Assembly (NCBI RefSeq): GCF_028389875.1
Contig: NC_084667.1
Coordinates: forward strand, 58,010,570-58,074,569
DNA length: 64,000 bases
Source: Rhea pennata
Taxonomy: Eukaryota; Chordata; Aves; Rheiformes; Rheidae
Direction: 5' to 3'
The number at the start of each line of letters is the position of its first letter. The first letter of the stretch is position 1. Of this stretch, positions 1 through 13,200 are shown piece after piece. The notes beneath the pieces were generated by a model. The model worked only from the letters and a program-made list of their open reading frames with translations. It was not told the origin of the DNA and searched no databases. Position numbers and translations under genes: made by a program.

Positions 1-322
1 GCTGCAGATATAAAATCATCTTACTGTGGCCGTTCTGGTACATATATTTTACTCCATTTTAGTAGATTTTTACGGCAATCCACATTAGTAACCAAGCATT
101 ATAGTTTACTGATTGCTGATGATATCTAAGCAATAAAATTCTGGATGTGATCCCCACACTTTAAAAAATACATAAACCCTACTGAACCTCCTACACTACT
201 AAGTGCTTTATTCAGGTAAAGTTTTTTTTTTTCTCCTCTGACTGCTCAGTCTTATTTTGAGTCATAGTTTGGATTTTCTTACAAACTGATTTTATTTTCT
301 CTGATAATTTTATATGCAATTA

Positions 323-1690
323 AATGACAGAATCACAGAATGGTTGAGGTTGGAAGGGACCTCTGGAGATCATCTAGTCCAACCTCCCTGCTCAAGCAGG
401 GTCACCTACAGCATGTTAGACAGGGTTGCATCCAGGAGGGTTTTGAATATCTCCAGAGAAGGAGACTCCACAACCTCTCTGGGCAACCTGTTCCAGTGCT
501 CTGTCGCTCTCACAGTGAAGAAATTCCTCCTCATATTCAGGTGGAAATTCTTGTGGTTCAGTTTGTGCCTGTTGCTGGCACTACTGAAAAGAGTCTGGCT
601 CTTGACACCCTCCCTTAAGATATTTGTAGATATTCAAAAGATTCCTTCTCAGTCTTCTCCAGGTTAAAGAGGCCCAGTTCTCACAGCCTTTCCTCACAGG
701 GGAGATGCTCCAGTCCTCTGATCATCCTCATAGCCCTACACTGGATTCTCTCCAGTAGCTTCATGTCTCTCTTGTACTGGGGAGCCCAGAACTGGACACA
801 CCACTCCAGATGTGGCCTCATCAGGGCTGAGTAAAGTAGCAGGATCATCTCCCTCAACCTGCTGGCAACTTCCTAACATACATGAGGATACCATTGGCCT
901 TTTTGGCCACAAGGACACATTGCTGGCTCATGGTTAACTTGTCCACCAAATCTCCCAGGTCCTTCTCCACAGAGCTGCTTTCCAGCAGGTCAACCCACAA
1001 CCAGTACTAGTGCATGCAGTTATTCTTTCCGGGATGCAGGACCCTGCACTCGCCCTTGTTGAACTTCATGATGTTCCTCTCCATTCAATTCTCCAGTCTG
1101 TCCAGATCTCTTTGAATGGCAGCACAGCTTTCCGGCATTTCAACCACTGCTTCCAGTTTGGTATCATCAGCAAACTTGCTGAGGAGGCACTCTGTTCCTT
1201 CATCCAGGTCATTGATGAATAAGTTGAACAAGACCGGAGCCAGTACTGACCCCTGGGGGACACTGCTAGCTACAGGCCTCCAACTAGACTGCGCCACTGA
1301 TCACAACACTGAGCTCTGCCATTCAGCTAGTTCTCAATCCACCTCACTGTCCACTCATCCAGCCCACACTTCCTCAGCTTGTCTGTGACGATGTTATGGG
1401 AGACAGTGTCAAAAGCCTTGCTGAAGTCAAGGCAATGTCCACTGCTCTGCCCTCATCCACCTTGCCAGTCATACCATCATAGAAGGCTATCAGATTGGTT
1501 AAGCAGGATTTCCCCTTGATGAACCCCTGCTGACTACCCCTTCTTTTCCTCCACATGCTTTGAGATGACATCCGGGATGAGCTGTTCCATCACCTTTCCA
1601 GGAATGGAGGTGAGGCTGACTGGTGTGTAGTTTACTGGGTCCTCCTCCTTGCCCCTTTTGAAGATTGGAGTGACATTGCTGTTATAATGT
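323..1690 (-). mobile_element. CR1 LINE, 5'-truncated, inactive (RT region plus 3' UTR)
   Basis: This is a non-LTR retrotransposon fragment of the avian CR1 family, lying on the minus strand. Its 3' end is at the low-coordinate side, where the + strand reads as the complement of the CR1 tail (ACAGAATCACAGAATGG at about 326). Read on the minus strand it contains recognisable reverse-transcriptase blocks: SQQGFIKGKSCLTNL (about 1480-1535), FSKAFDTVSH (about 1400-1430), [11 protein letters not shown] (about 1225-1260) and the catalytic-type FADDTKL (about 1160-1180). The frame is broken. A small deletion near 1430 shifts the frame just before the FSKAFD block, and a stop falls in the segment around 1330. 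The 5' half of the element, including ORF1 and the endonuclease domain, is missing; homology stops near 1680. CR1 insertions usually lack clear target-site duplications, and none is seen. Family assignment is firm; exact ends are approximate. Confidence 0.93.
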
Positions 1691-1709
1691 CACAGTTGTT
1701 ATAATGTCA
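1670..1709. repeat. Inverted and direct repeat at the 5' junction of the CR1
   Basis: GTGACATT (1670-1677) pairs with AATGTCAC (1686-1693). The 12-mer GTTATAATGTCA occurs at 1681-1692 and again at 1698-1709. The left arm of the inverted repeat is still CR1-like, while the right arm is in flanking DNA, so the structure straddles the truncation point. This is what a template jump at the end of CR1 insertion could leave (inference). Confidence 0.7.
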
Positions 1710-2466
1710 GAAAATGTGTGTCTTAAATTGCTCAATTAAGTTATAACTACTATCATTATTACATAATATTATTATATCTGGGTTAACAAGATATTTGGCT
1801 GAAGGCGTAAGTGTCTGGGCACATTTAGTTTTGTTTTTAATAGTACACTGTTAAGCAAATGTGAATAGCAAACTGCTGGTAGATGATCTTTACAGAAATA
1901 ACCAACAGTGTCCACAAGAAGGATATCAAAAAAATTGTAAAAAACAGATACTGAAAACTAATCTACAAAGTATTTTTAACCAGGGTTTACGTCACATGAG
2001 CACTCACATGTTAACTGAAGTCTGACTTGAATTTTTCTAAAGCCTTATTTGCTTAAATTTTATTTGGAAAGCTGTAGAGGTTTTAATAAAACCAAAAAAA
2101 TCAAATTATTTTCTTTTATACTTCACTTTTCAAACTCTTGGCTTTTGTGATGAGGATATGTTTTTTTAATGTAATTGGCTTTCCTAATTTAGATACTCTT
2201 TGTACAACTTAAAGAATAAAAATGAGAACATTTCATATTCCACCTCATCCCTCATCTCATCCGCAATATAAAGTCTGTATCTGAGGCCAAATTTGACTTC
2301 AGGATTTACTTACACCACTATGTCAGTCAGTCAGTCAGGGCTGAGAAAAACACTCCTCTGCATGAGATAGTTGTATTGGTAAAACCACTGCAATACCTGT
2401 AATTATACTAGTAATAATGAGACACAGTCTGTCTCACTCAGAGAACTAGATTAAGCCATGACTGTC

Positions 2467-2520
2467 AAAAAAAAAAAAAAAAAAAGAAAAGAAAAGACAA
2501 AAAAAGAAAGAAAAGAAAAA
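2467..2520. repeat. A-rich low-complexity tract (poly-A then AAAAG units)
   Basis: A run of about 18 A is followed by irregular AAAAG/AAAG units. It could be the remnant of a retroposed tail or a simple repeat; no adjacent retrocopy is recognisable. Confidence 0.85.
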
Positions 2521-5500
2521 ACTCCTAAACCACTTTAAGATACATCCATATTTGTTTATTTGTGCAGACTCTTAAGAGCTTCTTACAGAGCGACGTATGC
2601 TAGGAGAAGAGAAAGGCCTTGATCTTGATCCTGGTCTTGAAGGTCACAGACTGAACAGTCACACCAGTGGGGAGAGGAGGCTGCTGCACATCCTAAGAGA
2701 TTCTGTAACTCACGCTGCCAATTATCTGACTTTGGTTGCCATAGCTATAGCTCTTCATTCCCTATGTACTGCAGTAATCCAATCCTGAAGCCGCACAGGC
2801 ATGAAAACTACTAAGATCTATATCAGAAATAAACAGTCAAGCCTTTGGGTGTTTTGGTCATTGGCACCACCGGAGATTCGAAAAAGAATTCACAGATGAA
2901 AACAAACTTTTATTCTGCAAATCTTCTGGATCAAGGACTACATTTGCATGCCATTTTCTTCCAGGCGTATAATTATTTTTCTTGTGTATACAAGCCACTC
3001 ATTCTAAGGAAAAAAAGGTCAGTATTTCAGTAGATCAAGATTTTCAGAGACAATAAGAATCTGATAGCCTATAATGTCTTATCCGAGCTACAGTCTTTAA
3101 TTCTGATAACTCTTCAAATCATATTTTAACAATTTAAAAACAAAACACCTCCCTCCAAATGCTAAGGCTATAAATTATGGATTTGAATGACTTAATTTTA
3201 AAGCAGTAATTCCTTATTGTTCTGAATGGAATTGTTAACTAACAATCCTACAACACTACCCAAAACAAACAAATTACTGTAGACATTTGTGGCCATTCTG
3301 GTGTTATCTGACATTGACATTTTCACTGATTTCAACAGAGCTACACCAGTTTACACTGACATTCAATTCCCAAAGTCCAAACCATTACCTTATTTCACAC
3401 CATTAAGAGATTTGTATTAAGTATTAGATGGTGTTAGTTGTAGTAAGTTATGACACAAGTTACTCCTTGTTCATCAGACTCTCTCTTTAGCAAAAGTACT
3501 CTGGATCAGTGATAAGATATATTAATGCAGAACAGACCCTTATGCAAAAACTAACTGATCTTATGAATCAATTTTAGTGTCACATCATCTGCTTTAATTC
3601 CTTTTATCCCTTAAAATAGAGAAAAAAAAATCCACAACTACAGCTAGCAGGTAGGTGTTATAAATGAGAAGCTAAATAATGCTGAGATAGCTCATGATGG
3701 AAGAATTAATAGCAACATAAAAGCTAGAACACAAGCCGTGAATACATTATTAATGATGTTTTCTTCTCACATCAGCAGATGGACACTGAGTGGCTCAAGG
3801 GATGGGTAATGGGATACTCAGCTTTTCATCTCAAAGGAACTAGTGCAGGTCTGCCTTAGGCTGATAGTTACCTGAAAGTTACCATTTGACAGGTATCCAA
3901 TAGCCAGTATGTAAGAACTGGTCTCGGTCATGCTCTTCCTGTACAATCTAGTTAAAAAAACTGATGTGCTGTTTTCAGAGATGAGTAGGTTGGAAAACTT
4001 GACTATCTTTTTATCCCTAAAGGTTCAGCCCTGTTCAAGCCTGACTGAACAGCTTGAGACCCAACTGCAAGCAGGATGATGGACTTGGCATATATTATAC
4101 TCCTTTAGTGGGCACTTTCCATCAGTGTCTATCTAGTATATTCCTCAATGGCTAAATTAACTTTTAAACAGAAGAACAAAGAGAAGAAAATCAACCTGAA
4201 ATGAACTGAAAAACCTAATCTAATGAGATTTGCTTTCAACAAAGCCTGGCTTGATAGACATGATGTGTTGTTCTTTTTGACACTGAAGGCACAAGGATTC
4301 TCAATAGTGACACAAACATATAGTACAGATATAAAATGTCTGTGTTGTCACAAAAGCATTAATAAATTGATAAGAATTAAGTGATCTGTAAATCCTTTTT
4401 GCAGGAAGTATAGAGAAGGCTAGTGGCTACAGTTCTCAATAAAACTTGACACGTTCCAAAGTCTTGGTGAGGTTTTAATTGATTATAAATTATTTTCATA
4501 TTTATTGAGAAGAACCATACAGGTAGATACTTCTGGTTTCAAGCGACTAAACTGAATTTGGAAAGGTTTCAAAACAGACTTGGAGTCTAACTACATCGTC
4601 TGTCACCTGACAGTAAAATCATAGTCTTAGTTTAGAAGCATTTTCCTTTTGAAAAGAAAAAATACCTTCAGGGCATTTCTGGAATAAGTCCAGCAATAAC
4701 CATCTGAGAGATAAGTAATGAGTTGTATTTAATCAAGTACTGGTCAGTATCACATGAATGTGTTTTTAATGAGAATATCCGTGAAACTATCAGGCATAAA
4801 AGGGAATTATGTTTATATAAAAGCTGCAGATGTTTAGCTACAGATCATAGATTTGCTTGAGCTATAATTGTTAAAAATATATCTATATTACCTTGATGAC
4901 ATCCATGGACATTATCTAAAGTCAAACTTCTCTCAGTTCAGTGCAAAACCTGAAGACGAATGCTAAAGGCAGCAATCTGATAGGATTCAAGCATTTCAGT
5001 TAAAGATGGCTGAATATGTAATTTAAATTTATATCATGTTATATCTGTGTAAACCCACTATAATCTTATTTCAATAGAGTAACTGATACATATTTTGTAT
5101 TTAACACTATTTGTTATCATTGTTAGTAGAATCACAGTCCAGATTGCCCCCTCACCTGTTCTATGCACTGTACAGACAAATTGCAGTAAAGTTAAACGAG
5201 AGGAATAAAAGATGTGAGAAAGAAACAGAAGCACTGAGATAAATTGCCAAAATCACACTGTGAATCTGTTGCCAAAATAAGAGTATAATCCAAGTCTTCC
5301 AAATCTCAATCCTTTGCTACATTCACAGAATATTCCCATGGCTTTTTGTAAGACTTATTTTTGTTAGTCAAAGTTCTTGCCAGTAACAATTCTTGTTAGG
5401 CCATTAACAGACCTTTCAAACACAATTTACCGCCTTTCAAAAATCCACTTCTACTGTGACATTCACAAAATAATCAAAAAGTTGGATAAGAGGCTCCTGT

Positions 5501-5992
5501 TGTACAACACATATTGAAGGTTCACTGAAGCTACCTGGGTGTGCTGCACCAGCTCCTGCAGCCAATGGCACACAGAGGACTGGGATGGCCAACATCCTCG
5601 CTGACCACTTCGACTCTCCACACCAAATGACACAGGATCTACACACACAGCTGAGGAGACTGGAAAAGACAGCGTAGTCAAAGCCTGAACTCACACAGCC
5701 AGGTGGCTACTGACATACCTCTGCCTTTGTGCCATTGCACCTCTTAAGAAACGTACATGTAGCAATTTATTTGGAATTGCACAGCTTTTGATCATTTTAC
5801 TCTCATTCTGGCCTCAAGCCCACAAAAACTTATTTTGCATTTAATTGAATAACACTATCTATGAAGTATAACAAAACCAGACCTTTCTGTGGAAAGGACA
5901 TTTCTTTACTATATGTTCACATACAGTGCTATGATACTTCAGTCTTGAGTCAAAGATTCTCGTTAGTTCCATAATACAAATAAATAAAAATA

Positions 5993-6073
5993 ATCTTAAA
6001 AGATTATTGTATTTTTACAATACAAAATACAATCTTAAAAGATTATTTTTAAACTTCAATCTTAAAAGATTAG
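5993..6073. repeat. Three 15-bp interrupted palindromes plus a 10-bp-stem hairpin
   Basis: AATCTTAAAAGATTA occurs exactly at 5993-6007, 6032-6046 and 6059-6073. Each copy is itself a hairpin (AATCTT / AAGATT, 2-base loop). Between copies 1 and 2, ATTGTATTTT (6007-6016) pairs perfectly with AAAATACAAT (6025-6034). The block is AT-rich and lies in intergenic DNA. Origin unknown: local duplication and template switching are possible. Confidence 0.9.
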
Positions 6074-7609
6074 TTCATTTAGTTTCTAACATTTTAAATA
6101 AACATTACGATGTATTAACATGTTTAGCAGAACTAAAATTCAAATCCAACCTGGTGGAGTAAATTGCAAAAATTCAATTAACTTTTGGGGAGGGATAGGA
6201 TTTATATACAAATGTAAGGAAAGAATTATTTTCTTATATGTATCTTATCTTTATTTACACATATTATTTACTTGATTACCTTTTATCCTCTCTCTGTATA
6301 TGAATGTAACTTTAAACTGCCATACGGATTATGGACAGGCGGTTACCAATCTGCCACTCTCATATGATAACAAGAGGGATTTTTTTTAATTTACACTGAA
6401 AACCAAGAGCTTTAGTTTTGCTAGTTCTTTCTCTAAAATAAAACTGAAGCAGTCCACGAAGTAATCCGGGCATCTTTTCCATGAATTAAAAATCACAAGA
6501 TAAGCAAAAGACTGCCCATAAAAACATCAACATGCCTCTTTCTTGGTAGCCTTTGTGAACGGAGGAGAAAACCGTTCTCACAGTTGATTCTTGAATCAGT
6601 GTTACTTGCATACAGATCACTTATCTAAAAAGACAAGTATGAAAAAAGAATCTTCTGATAAAATTGGAAAGAAATATGTAGGATAACAATAAAAACAAAA
6701 GCAGGAAAAAAAAGCATGCTAGAGACATGAGCTGTTTTGCGAAAATTATCATCTGTAGAAACAGCTGCAATTAATCATCTCTGCCCATATCAGTAAGTGC
6801 CATCTTCAGGGACAGGAAAATACTGGGGACAGCAAGAAATAACATAAAGTAAAAAAAAAAGAAAAAAGTGAACCTCTTTGCAAATGGAACACATGACATG
6901 TAATATTATGTGTCAGGCTTTTGAGGAAAGCATGCAGGCAAAAATCTGTGTCAAAGGCCTTTTTTTGACTTCTTAGTGACCTTCTTCCCCCTCTGTTGTC
7001 TCTCAGTGCTTTTATTCATCTTTCTGTAGTTGAGGAAGAAATTCTAGCATGCCTAAGGGATGATAATACATATATAACTCCTTTCTATACAGCATTTTAA
7101 AGATAAATACTGAACACAAGATGCAGACAAAATTTACTTTGGGGCAAAGTCTATACAGGCTTGCCAGTCAGTCCACAGCACAATATAAATACAGATGGAA
7201 GAGAAATCTGTAGTTAAGTTTGTCTAACACTTTCTGTTATAAGACTCTAGTTTGAGATGCTTATAAACTTTGCCAATGTTTAATTGCTCAGTCTGATTTT
7301 TTTCAGAGTATCTGTTTTTGTAAACTTTCAATAAAAAAGAATCTGCTACCTCCTAAAATGAGGTTATGGGAAATATGCTGGTTTAGCAAAATTAACAAAT
7401 TCTTATAACCATTATAATGAAAAATTGATCCTAGAATGATCAAAGGACTGAGGTGTTTTGTCATGCAGTGGAATGTACAGCCCTAAATTACAGACCAAGG
7501 CTTCCAACATAACACACAAGAATATTTTGATGCATCTGTACTATCAATTTCAATCATTACATGCTTTGATCCAAAAACCTCTACATAAACATCCACTGTG
7601 TGTGCATAC

Positions 7610-7663
7610 TACACACACACACATACATACATACACACACACATACATACACACATATATATG
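7610..7663. repeat. CA / CATA microsatellite
   Basis: Alternating blocks of CA and CATA units ending in a short TA run. The apparent open frame across it is low-complexity translation. Confidence 0.95.
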
Positions 7664-9324
7664 GAATACCTTTTGGGGCAAAATATCAAAGCTTCTTCCT
7701 AGACAAAATTTAGAAGCCATTCAGACTTTAGTTTGCTCCAGGAACTGGTTTTAGTAGAAAGTGTCCTTCCACTTGGTCCTGTGCTCCAACACTATCCTTT
7801 CAAACTGTTTGTCCGGCATTGCCTCCATGCCGTGACTCACTGGACACTTCTACAGTAACATGTATGTGGTACACTTCAAGAATTTCTCTAATCTTGGACA
7901 AACAGAAAGGGATATTAATTATTAAAGAATTTATTAAAAATGGTTAAAATGTCTCATATGCAAAGATGGACTACCTGATGCCAAGAAGAGGTCCCCATGG
8001 CAAAGGACTCTAAGCTATCATAGCCTTTGAGGAAAGGGGAATCTTGACTGCAGCAATCACCCTGGCTACCTAAAGAGATGTGGCAGAACAGCTTTATGCT
8101 GGGGGAACTCTGTGACCCCAAGTGATGCCACCTGAAAACAAACTTGATTCACATGAAGGTACACAGTAAGAACTGGCATGAGCATAGACTGTGAGCGCAG
8201 GAGAGAAGTGATATTTGTACTGTGCCCTGTGTGTTGAAAAGGCTGTGGGAAGGCTTACAGAAGAGCACAGGATCATCCCAGATGCTATGCAGTGTAGATG
8301 CAGGTGGCCTACTCTAATGAGAGTCAGACAAAAGCCACGTTGATGGAAGCCACACCTTGCTGTCCGTCCACAAAACAAGGATTGCTCCTCAGGCAGACCA
8401 CAAATACAGTATAAGCATCATCTGATAAATTCGGCAATTCTGAGAATACCCAGAAACAGGCCTGTAGGCACCTACAAGCTTATAGCGTTTCCGGGGTTAA
8501 GTCCTGAATATACCTTCTGAGTATGCCTTTGAACCGTTCCCACACTGGGATAAAAATACATGGCTATATTAGGCATGTCAAACTCTTAAAAAAGCAGAAA
8601 AAGTATAAAGTTTTGAAAGAGAAAATCTTTCATGGCATCAACAGGAGGTAAAAATAATTGGAACTCTTCATTCATTCCATAAATACCTACTTAAACATGA
8701 TAAAAAGGAAGATGTAGGAGTCTTAGCTACAGTCATCTTTATGGTTACTAGCCTCACTCATCTCATATAAAATTAATCTTTCATTTGATAACATGTGGGA
8801 AGAGGGAATGGCAGTACATGAATAGAAACATTACACTTAATGCAGCAAAAGCCTGGAATCAACAAAGACATTGCCAAAAACTGCACAGAAACATATCATA
8901 ATAATACTGAGTTCTGACATGAAAAAGAGCTTAATTATCAAGACTAAAGTATGCCTGATACCCTCCAAATGCTAGGCATATCCAACAAATTTTAAACAGA
9001 TTATTATATTTCATTATATTTAAATGTATTTCTCAACTCAGTATACATACTAAAAATAAAATCACAAAAAATACTAGAAATAAGAAATCAAATTTCTTAA
9101 TGTCATCTGTGTTACTGATAGAGTTGCACCTCTTTGAGTCTATTTTCATGGAAAAATTCAACTATACAACATGAAGTAAAGTCCTTCTTTTATGAGCTTT
9201 TTAGTTGCTTCACTGAGGCAGATGAACATAAAGTGATTTGTCTGAAGTGATTTAATGTTACTATTTCTGTAGTTCCCATCTCTATAGAAGCTGGGTACCA
9301 GCACACAAGTTCAGGTACTCTTTT

Positions 9325-9650
9325 AGAAACATAGGAATTGGCATTCTGGATAAGACCAATGGTTCATTCACCTTAATATCCTGTCTTACTACTTTTGCCA
9401 TCATCCAAATTTTGACATGTAGGTCACTTTAATACTTAACAGCCAATAATTGACATAAATAATGCATTCTGCAGTCAGAAACAAAGAAATCACTTGTTTA
9501 ACTATCATTAGTTATTTTTGTTGTACACGTATTTGTCCAGAATATTACTGAATCTCAACAATAATGCCTGAGTAACATTCTGCATCAGTGAGTTCTCCAT
9601 GCTCATTATTGATGTTCTTTCATTTAAAAAATAAGTACATTGGCCCAATA
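9325..9650 (+). mobile_element. Degraded ancient amniote interspersed repeat
   Basis: The stretch reads as a decayed copy of a repeat common in reptile genomes, whose consensus runs roughly 'GGATCAGACCAATGGTCCAT...CCAGTATCCTGTCT' and later 'TTTGTCCA...GCAGTGAGTTCCA...AAAAAGTA'. Here I see GGATAAGACCAATGGTTCAT (about 9347-9366), ATATCCTGTCTTACTACTTT (about 9376-9395), TTTGTCCAGAATATT (about 9531-9545) and AGTGAGTTCTCCATGCT (about 9588-9603) in the same order. I cannot name the family with certainty; a CR1/L3-type LINE 3' region or a derived SINE are the likely classes. Two further relics appear near 18,855 and 57,880. Confidence 0.5.
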
Positions 9651-9974
9651 GAAATCCAAAGTCAATACATTAATGGATATGGACAATAGCTACTGACACA
9701 GTCTAGTACCAGAACAGTTACCAGCCATATGTGATGATATTATGGCTCAGAGAGTCTAAAAATTGCACATCAACAGAGTTCAAACTTAGAAAACTATTTT
9801 CAGTTCAGTTTGGAGTATAGACTTTATTTCAGGTCCTCTGCTGGTAAGTAGTTGCACTTACTTTGCAATTGAGCACAGATGGAAAGCATGAAGGAACTAT
9901 TTTCTAAAAGACACACAAAGTTAACTTGAGCAATATTTTAAAACAACTTATAGTTACTTCTTTGCTTTTTCACT

Positions 9975-10250
9975 TGTTTATTAAACAGTCAGGAGCCTTG
10001 TCTCCTGACTGGACTTCCTGGACGGACAACCCTGACTTGCAGCCTTGCCTTGTCTGAGGCTGTTGACAGAACCTGTTGCCACTCCAGTCCTCCTCATGCA
10101 CAGTGGGACGGCGCTGTGCGTGGTGAGACTCTCCCTGCGCTGTGGTCACCCTCCACTCTGGGCTCGTTTTCTCTCGTGGAGCAGGCCCCCTCTTGCCGCT
10201 CCCTGATGGACAGGTCTCAAGTGAGATGACTTCTGTTTTTGCCAATAAAC
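9975..10250. other. GC-rich island with poly(A) signals on both ends and a strong hairpin
   Basis: This block of about 275 bp is clearly GC-richer than its flanks. On the + strand it ends in CCAATAAAC (AATAAA at 10244-10249). On the minus strand it ends in TTTAATAAAC (AATAAA at 9977-9982), immediately preceded by a perfect 10-bp hairpin, CAGTCAGGAG (9986-9995) with CTCCTGACTG (10002-10011). A minus-strand open frame of 91 codons spans it, but its only available start is TTG, so it is not supported as a gene. An old LTR or the 3' end of a non-coding transcript are the plausible readings; neither is proven. Confidence 0.5.
9986..10011. repeat. Perfect 10-bp inverted repeat, 6-base loop
   Basis: CAGTCAGGAG / CCTTGT / CTCCTGACTG. 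On the minus strand it sits just upstream of AATAAA (9977-9982). Confidence 0.95.
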
Positions 10251-13200
10251 TTCTGGGAAATGAAAAGGGGGCTTAACATAAGCTTTCACTACTTAACTGA
10301 AAAAATGTGAGTCCTGAACTTTTAACAAAAGAGGAAAATATTCAATAATTGCTTTCTATAATGCTATGATTGCCTGAATAACTAACTGCTAATGCTATTC
10401 ACTAGACTCAAAATCTTGCCTTTTTTGAAATTTAGAAGAGACAAGAAAGAATGAAAAATTTTCAAAAGAGATAATGCGAAGAATTATGTATTTTGATGCA
10501 AACATAATTTCATCCTTATTTCTAAATATTCACTGGAAATTCTTAGAGTTGAGATTTAGATAGTACAATTAACCATACGTGAGAGATTTTTTCATTTTTG
10601 ACTAGTCCAAATTTTACAGAAATAATACTCAGTTAGAAGATGTACAGTAGTGACACTACTACATATACATATGATTACACCAATTAATTACCGTTTTGTA
10701 TGGGCTTCTCTCGTTCAGTGTAAGCAATGTCAATAATTACCATTCATGACTGTGGCCACACATAGGGCTGAAACATTATGTTGCATACATACATGTTCTG
10801 AAATTTGACCTGTTACTCATTACCTCAAAACAGTCCGACTTTTACATAGCTTTGAATAAATTATTTTAAAATCTTTACAACAAAACAGATCATGACAGTA
10901 TGGCATCTAACACTAATGGATATTAACAGAATTGAAGAGAATTAAAACCTACCCATTTAGACTGAGTCACTTAGATGAGTCAAGAAATTATTTAATGTAA
11001 TTCAGGGTAGGCAGAATAAACCCATGCTAGCTGAGAATGTTTCTGAAAGATGTTTAAGCTTTTTGGTGAAGTTGAATATACTTGCTTTGCAGCTCTTGAT
11101 GCTAGGTTGTGTAAAAGCAGAGTATATTGTAGGCACTCAAGCCTGATGAAATAGTTTATTACCCCAGACAGTTCCCTAAAACATAATTTTGTAGTTTTAC
11201 TACCCTGATAAGAAAGTTATCTTACTTAGTAATGCAGCCTGAGAACAAGTGTGGAAAAGTTTTTTTAAATTTCAACCCGTCTATTTCAGCCTCACTTCAC
11301 TGCCAGTGGTGTTTGAATCTTCAGTCCTCTCTTTACATCTGACACAGAGCGCCAGAAAATGGAAGAGATCTGTTTCAGTTGATAGGGAGAAAGAAGTATC
11401 TTGAGAAATAGCCTGCCAGTGTTTGACAGTTACATACAATGATGACATTTCATGGCTTCTCAAACCTTGTCCACAAATACAGTTGCACAGTTTCAGTTGA
11501 GCCAAATTAACAGCTTGATGGCAAAAGGTTTCATTGTCTCCTGTCTTCCCTGCTCAGTTAGTTTTCTGCCATTTTAGTAAGTTGAACTGGCAAACCATAC
11601 AATCAAACAAGATGGTGCATGGAAAGCAGTAAAAGCATAAAACTGGGAATGGGAGAAGAGGACGAGGAACAAGGCTTCCCTTCACAGTAATAGTGATCTG
11701 TGCAATTAACTCAGGCCAGTGAATGATCAGGCTTTGACCAGGAATTAAAAAATATATACACCTTGGAAAAAATATATACATATCCAATAAAGTTGGAAAG
11801 GACTAAATATGTAAATATTCCTGCTTCACTGACACACTGGGCATTTGGCCCAATTTCAAGCTTTTAAATATTATTCAGCTGCTTCATATGTGACTTAGTT
11901 ATTTAGCTGTTCCAACTTTTGCAAGTTTGGACAATTCAATCAATACAGTAAAAAGCTGCAAAATGCCAGCAATACTGCATGCACTATTTTGAAAGGATTT
12001 AGAAGGTTGGAGAGTAGGCACAACACTTTTAATTACAGCCTAATCAGACTGAATCTGTTCTGCTTTCTGGAAACATCTAGTTTGCATGAAGCATGCTCAG
12101 AAGTTAATACAGATATTAATATAATCATATTCGTACTCCATCTTATTTACATAATTAATCCTTCTTTGTAACACAATAATTAGGCTTACAGTAATGTAAC
12201 ACTGTAGTAAAAATAAAATTTCATCTTAGTGTTGCATAAAAATATAAGTCACTTCTCTTATTCTGATAGATTATGAAGCCATTAGAGTATACAAATGGAA
12301 CTATTTTTCTTGCAAACTACCTCCACCCACTGATTATTTGATATAATACAGTAGGCCTTGAAAAATACAATTGCTTTCTGTTACTGGTGAATGAGAGTCT
12401 TTCCATAGCAAGTGAGGTGAGGGGGAGTCAAGTTTTCACAAGAGTTTCTACATCTGTGGTCACAAAGAAAACCTCCCAAATGTTAACTAAGTCAATGCCA
12501 TCTTTTGAACCTGTATTCAGTCTGATGTATTGATTCAACGTTTTCCCAACTACCAGCAAAATAAAGATGGACAATTTTTGCTGCTGCTATTCAGGAGTAC
12601 ATGAGTAACAATGTACTAACACACTGTGTGTGTAACTAACACAGTTTTTCCATTATTTGTAAAAACTACGAACACTATGAAATACAAAGGAGGCCAAGAG
12701 CCAATGAGAAAGTCATTAAGCAGCTTAAACTGATCTAAATCTAGGCTGCTTAGGTCACATCCCTCCCCCGCCACACATTTCCACCCCCTTCCTTCGGTCA
12801 TCACTAGTGTTTACAGAAGCAGGCGGTGTGCCAGTTCGAGGCAAAAAACACATCACTTTGTGGGGGGAATAGTTTTCCACCAGATCAACTCCGTGAACTG
12901 GTTTAAGCACAGCACTAGCAACAGTGCACAGGAGGGAGATGGGAACAAAACAGCTTGGAATTAAGAACAGTTGAAATTTGTGTGAAACTGTAACCTAATA
13001 AAGAACTGGAAGTTCTGGAGCTTATCCTCAGCTATATGAATCTTTTCATGTACTGATCAAACTCCAACATAAAAGAGGGTTGGATTGCTTTTCCCTACTG
13101 TTTCCGAGTATGTTCCAAATCCACGTTGCTCTTTCCGGGTTGGTTAGAAATCTTATTTATTAGTAGAAATTCATTCATGACCAATGCTTAACAGAAGCAC

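Larger units (their letters stand above)
1710..9324. other. Intergenic DNA, no gene recognised
   Basis: AT-rich sequence with no ORF showing recognisable homology and no convincing exon. The longest open frames (about 60-98 codons) use non-ATG starts or run through simple repeat, such as the frame across 7458-7754 that includes the CA/CATA repeat. An A-rich tract lies at 2467-2520. A somewhat GC-richer patch at about 5520-5700 resembles no family I can name. In other vertebrates the DNA upstream of PPP2R5C is a long intergenic stretch toward DIO3; no DIO3 coding sequence is visible here. Confidence 0.6.

Noticed and set aside
1066..1571. Minus-strand open frames with reverse-transcriptase-like peptides
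   Set aside because: These are pieces of a frameshifted, stop-containing CR1 and not a host gene.
9970..10245. 91-codon minus-strand frame in the GC-rich island
   Set aside because: No ATG start, no recognisable protein family. The island is reported as unclassified DNA instead.
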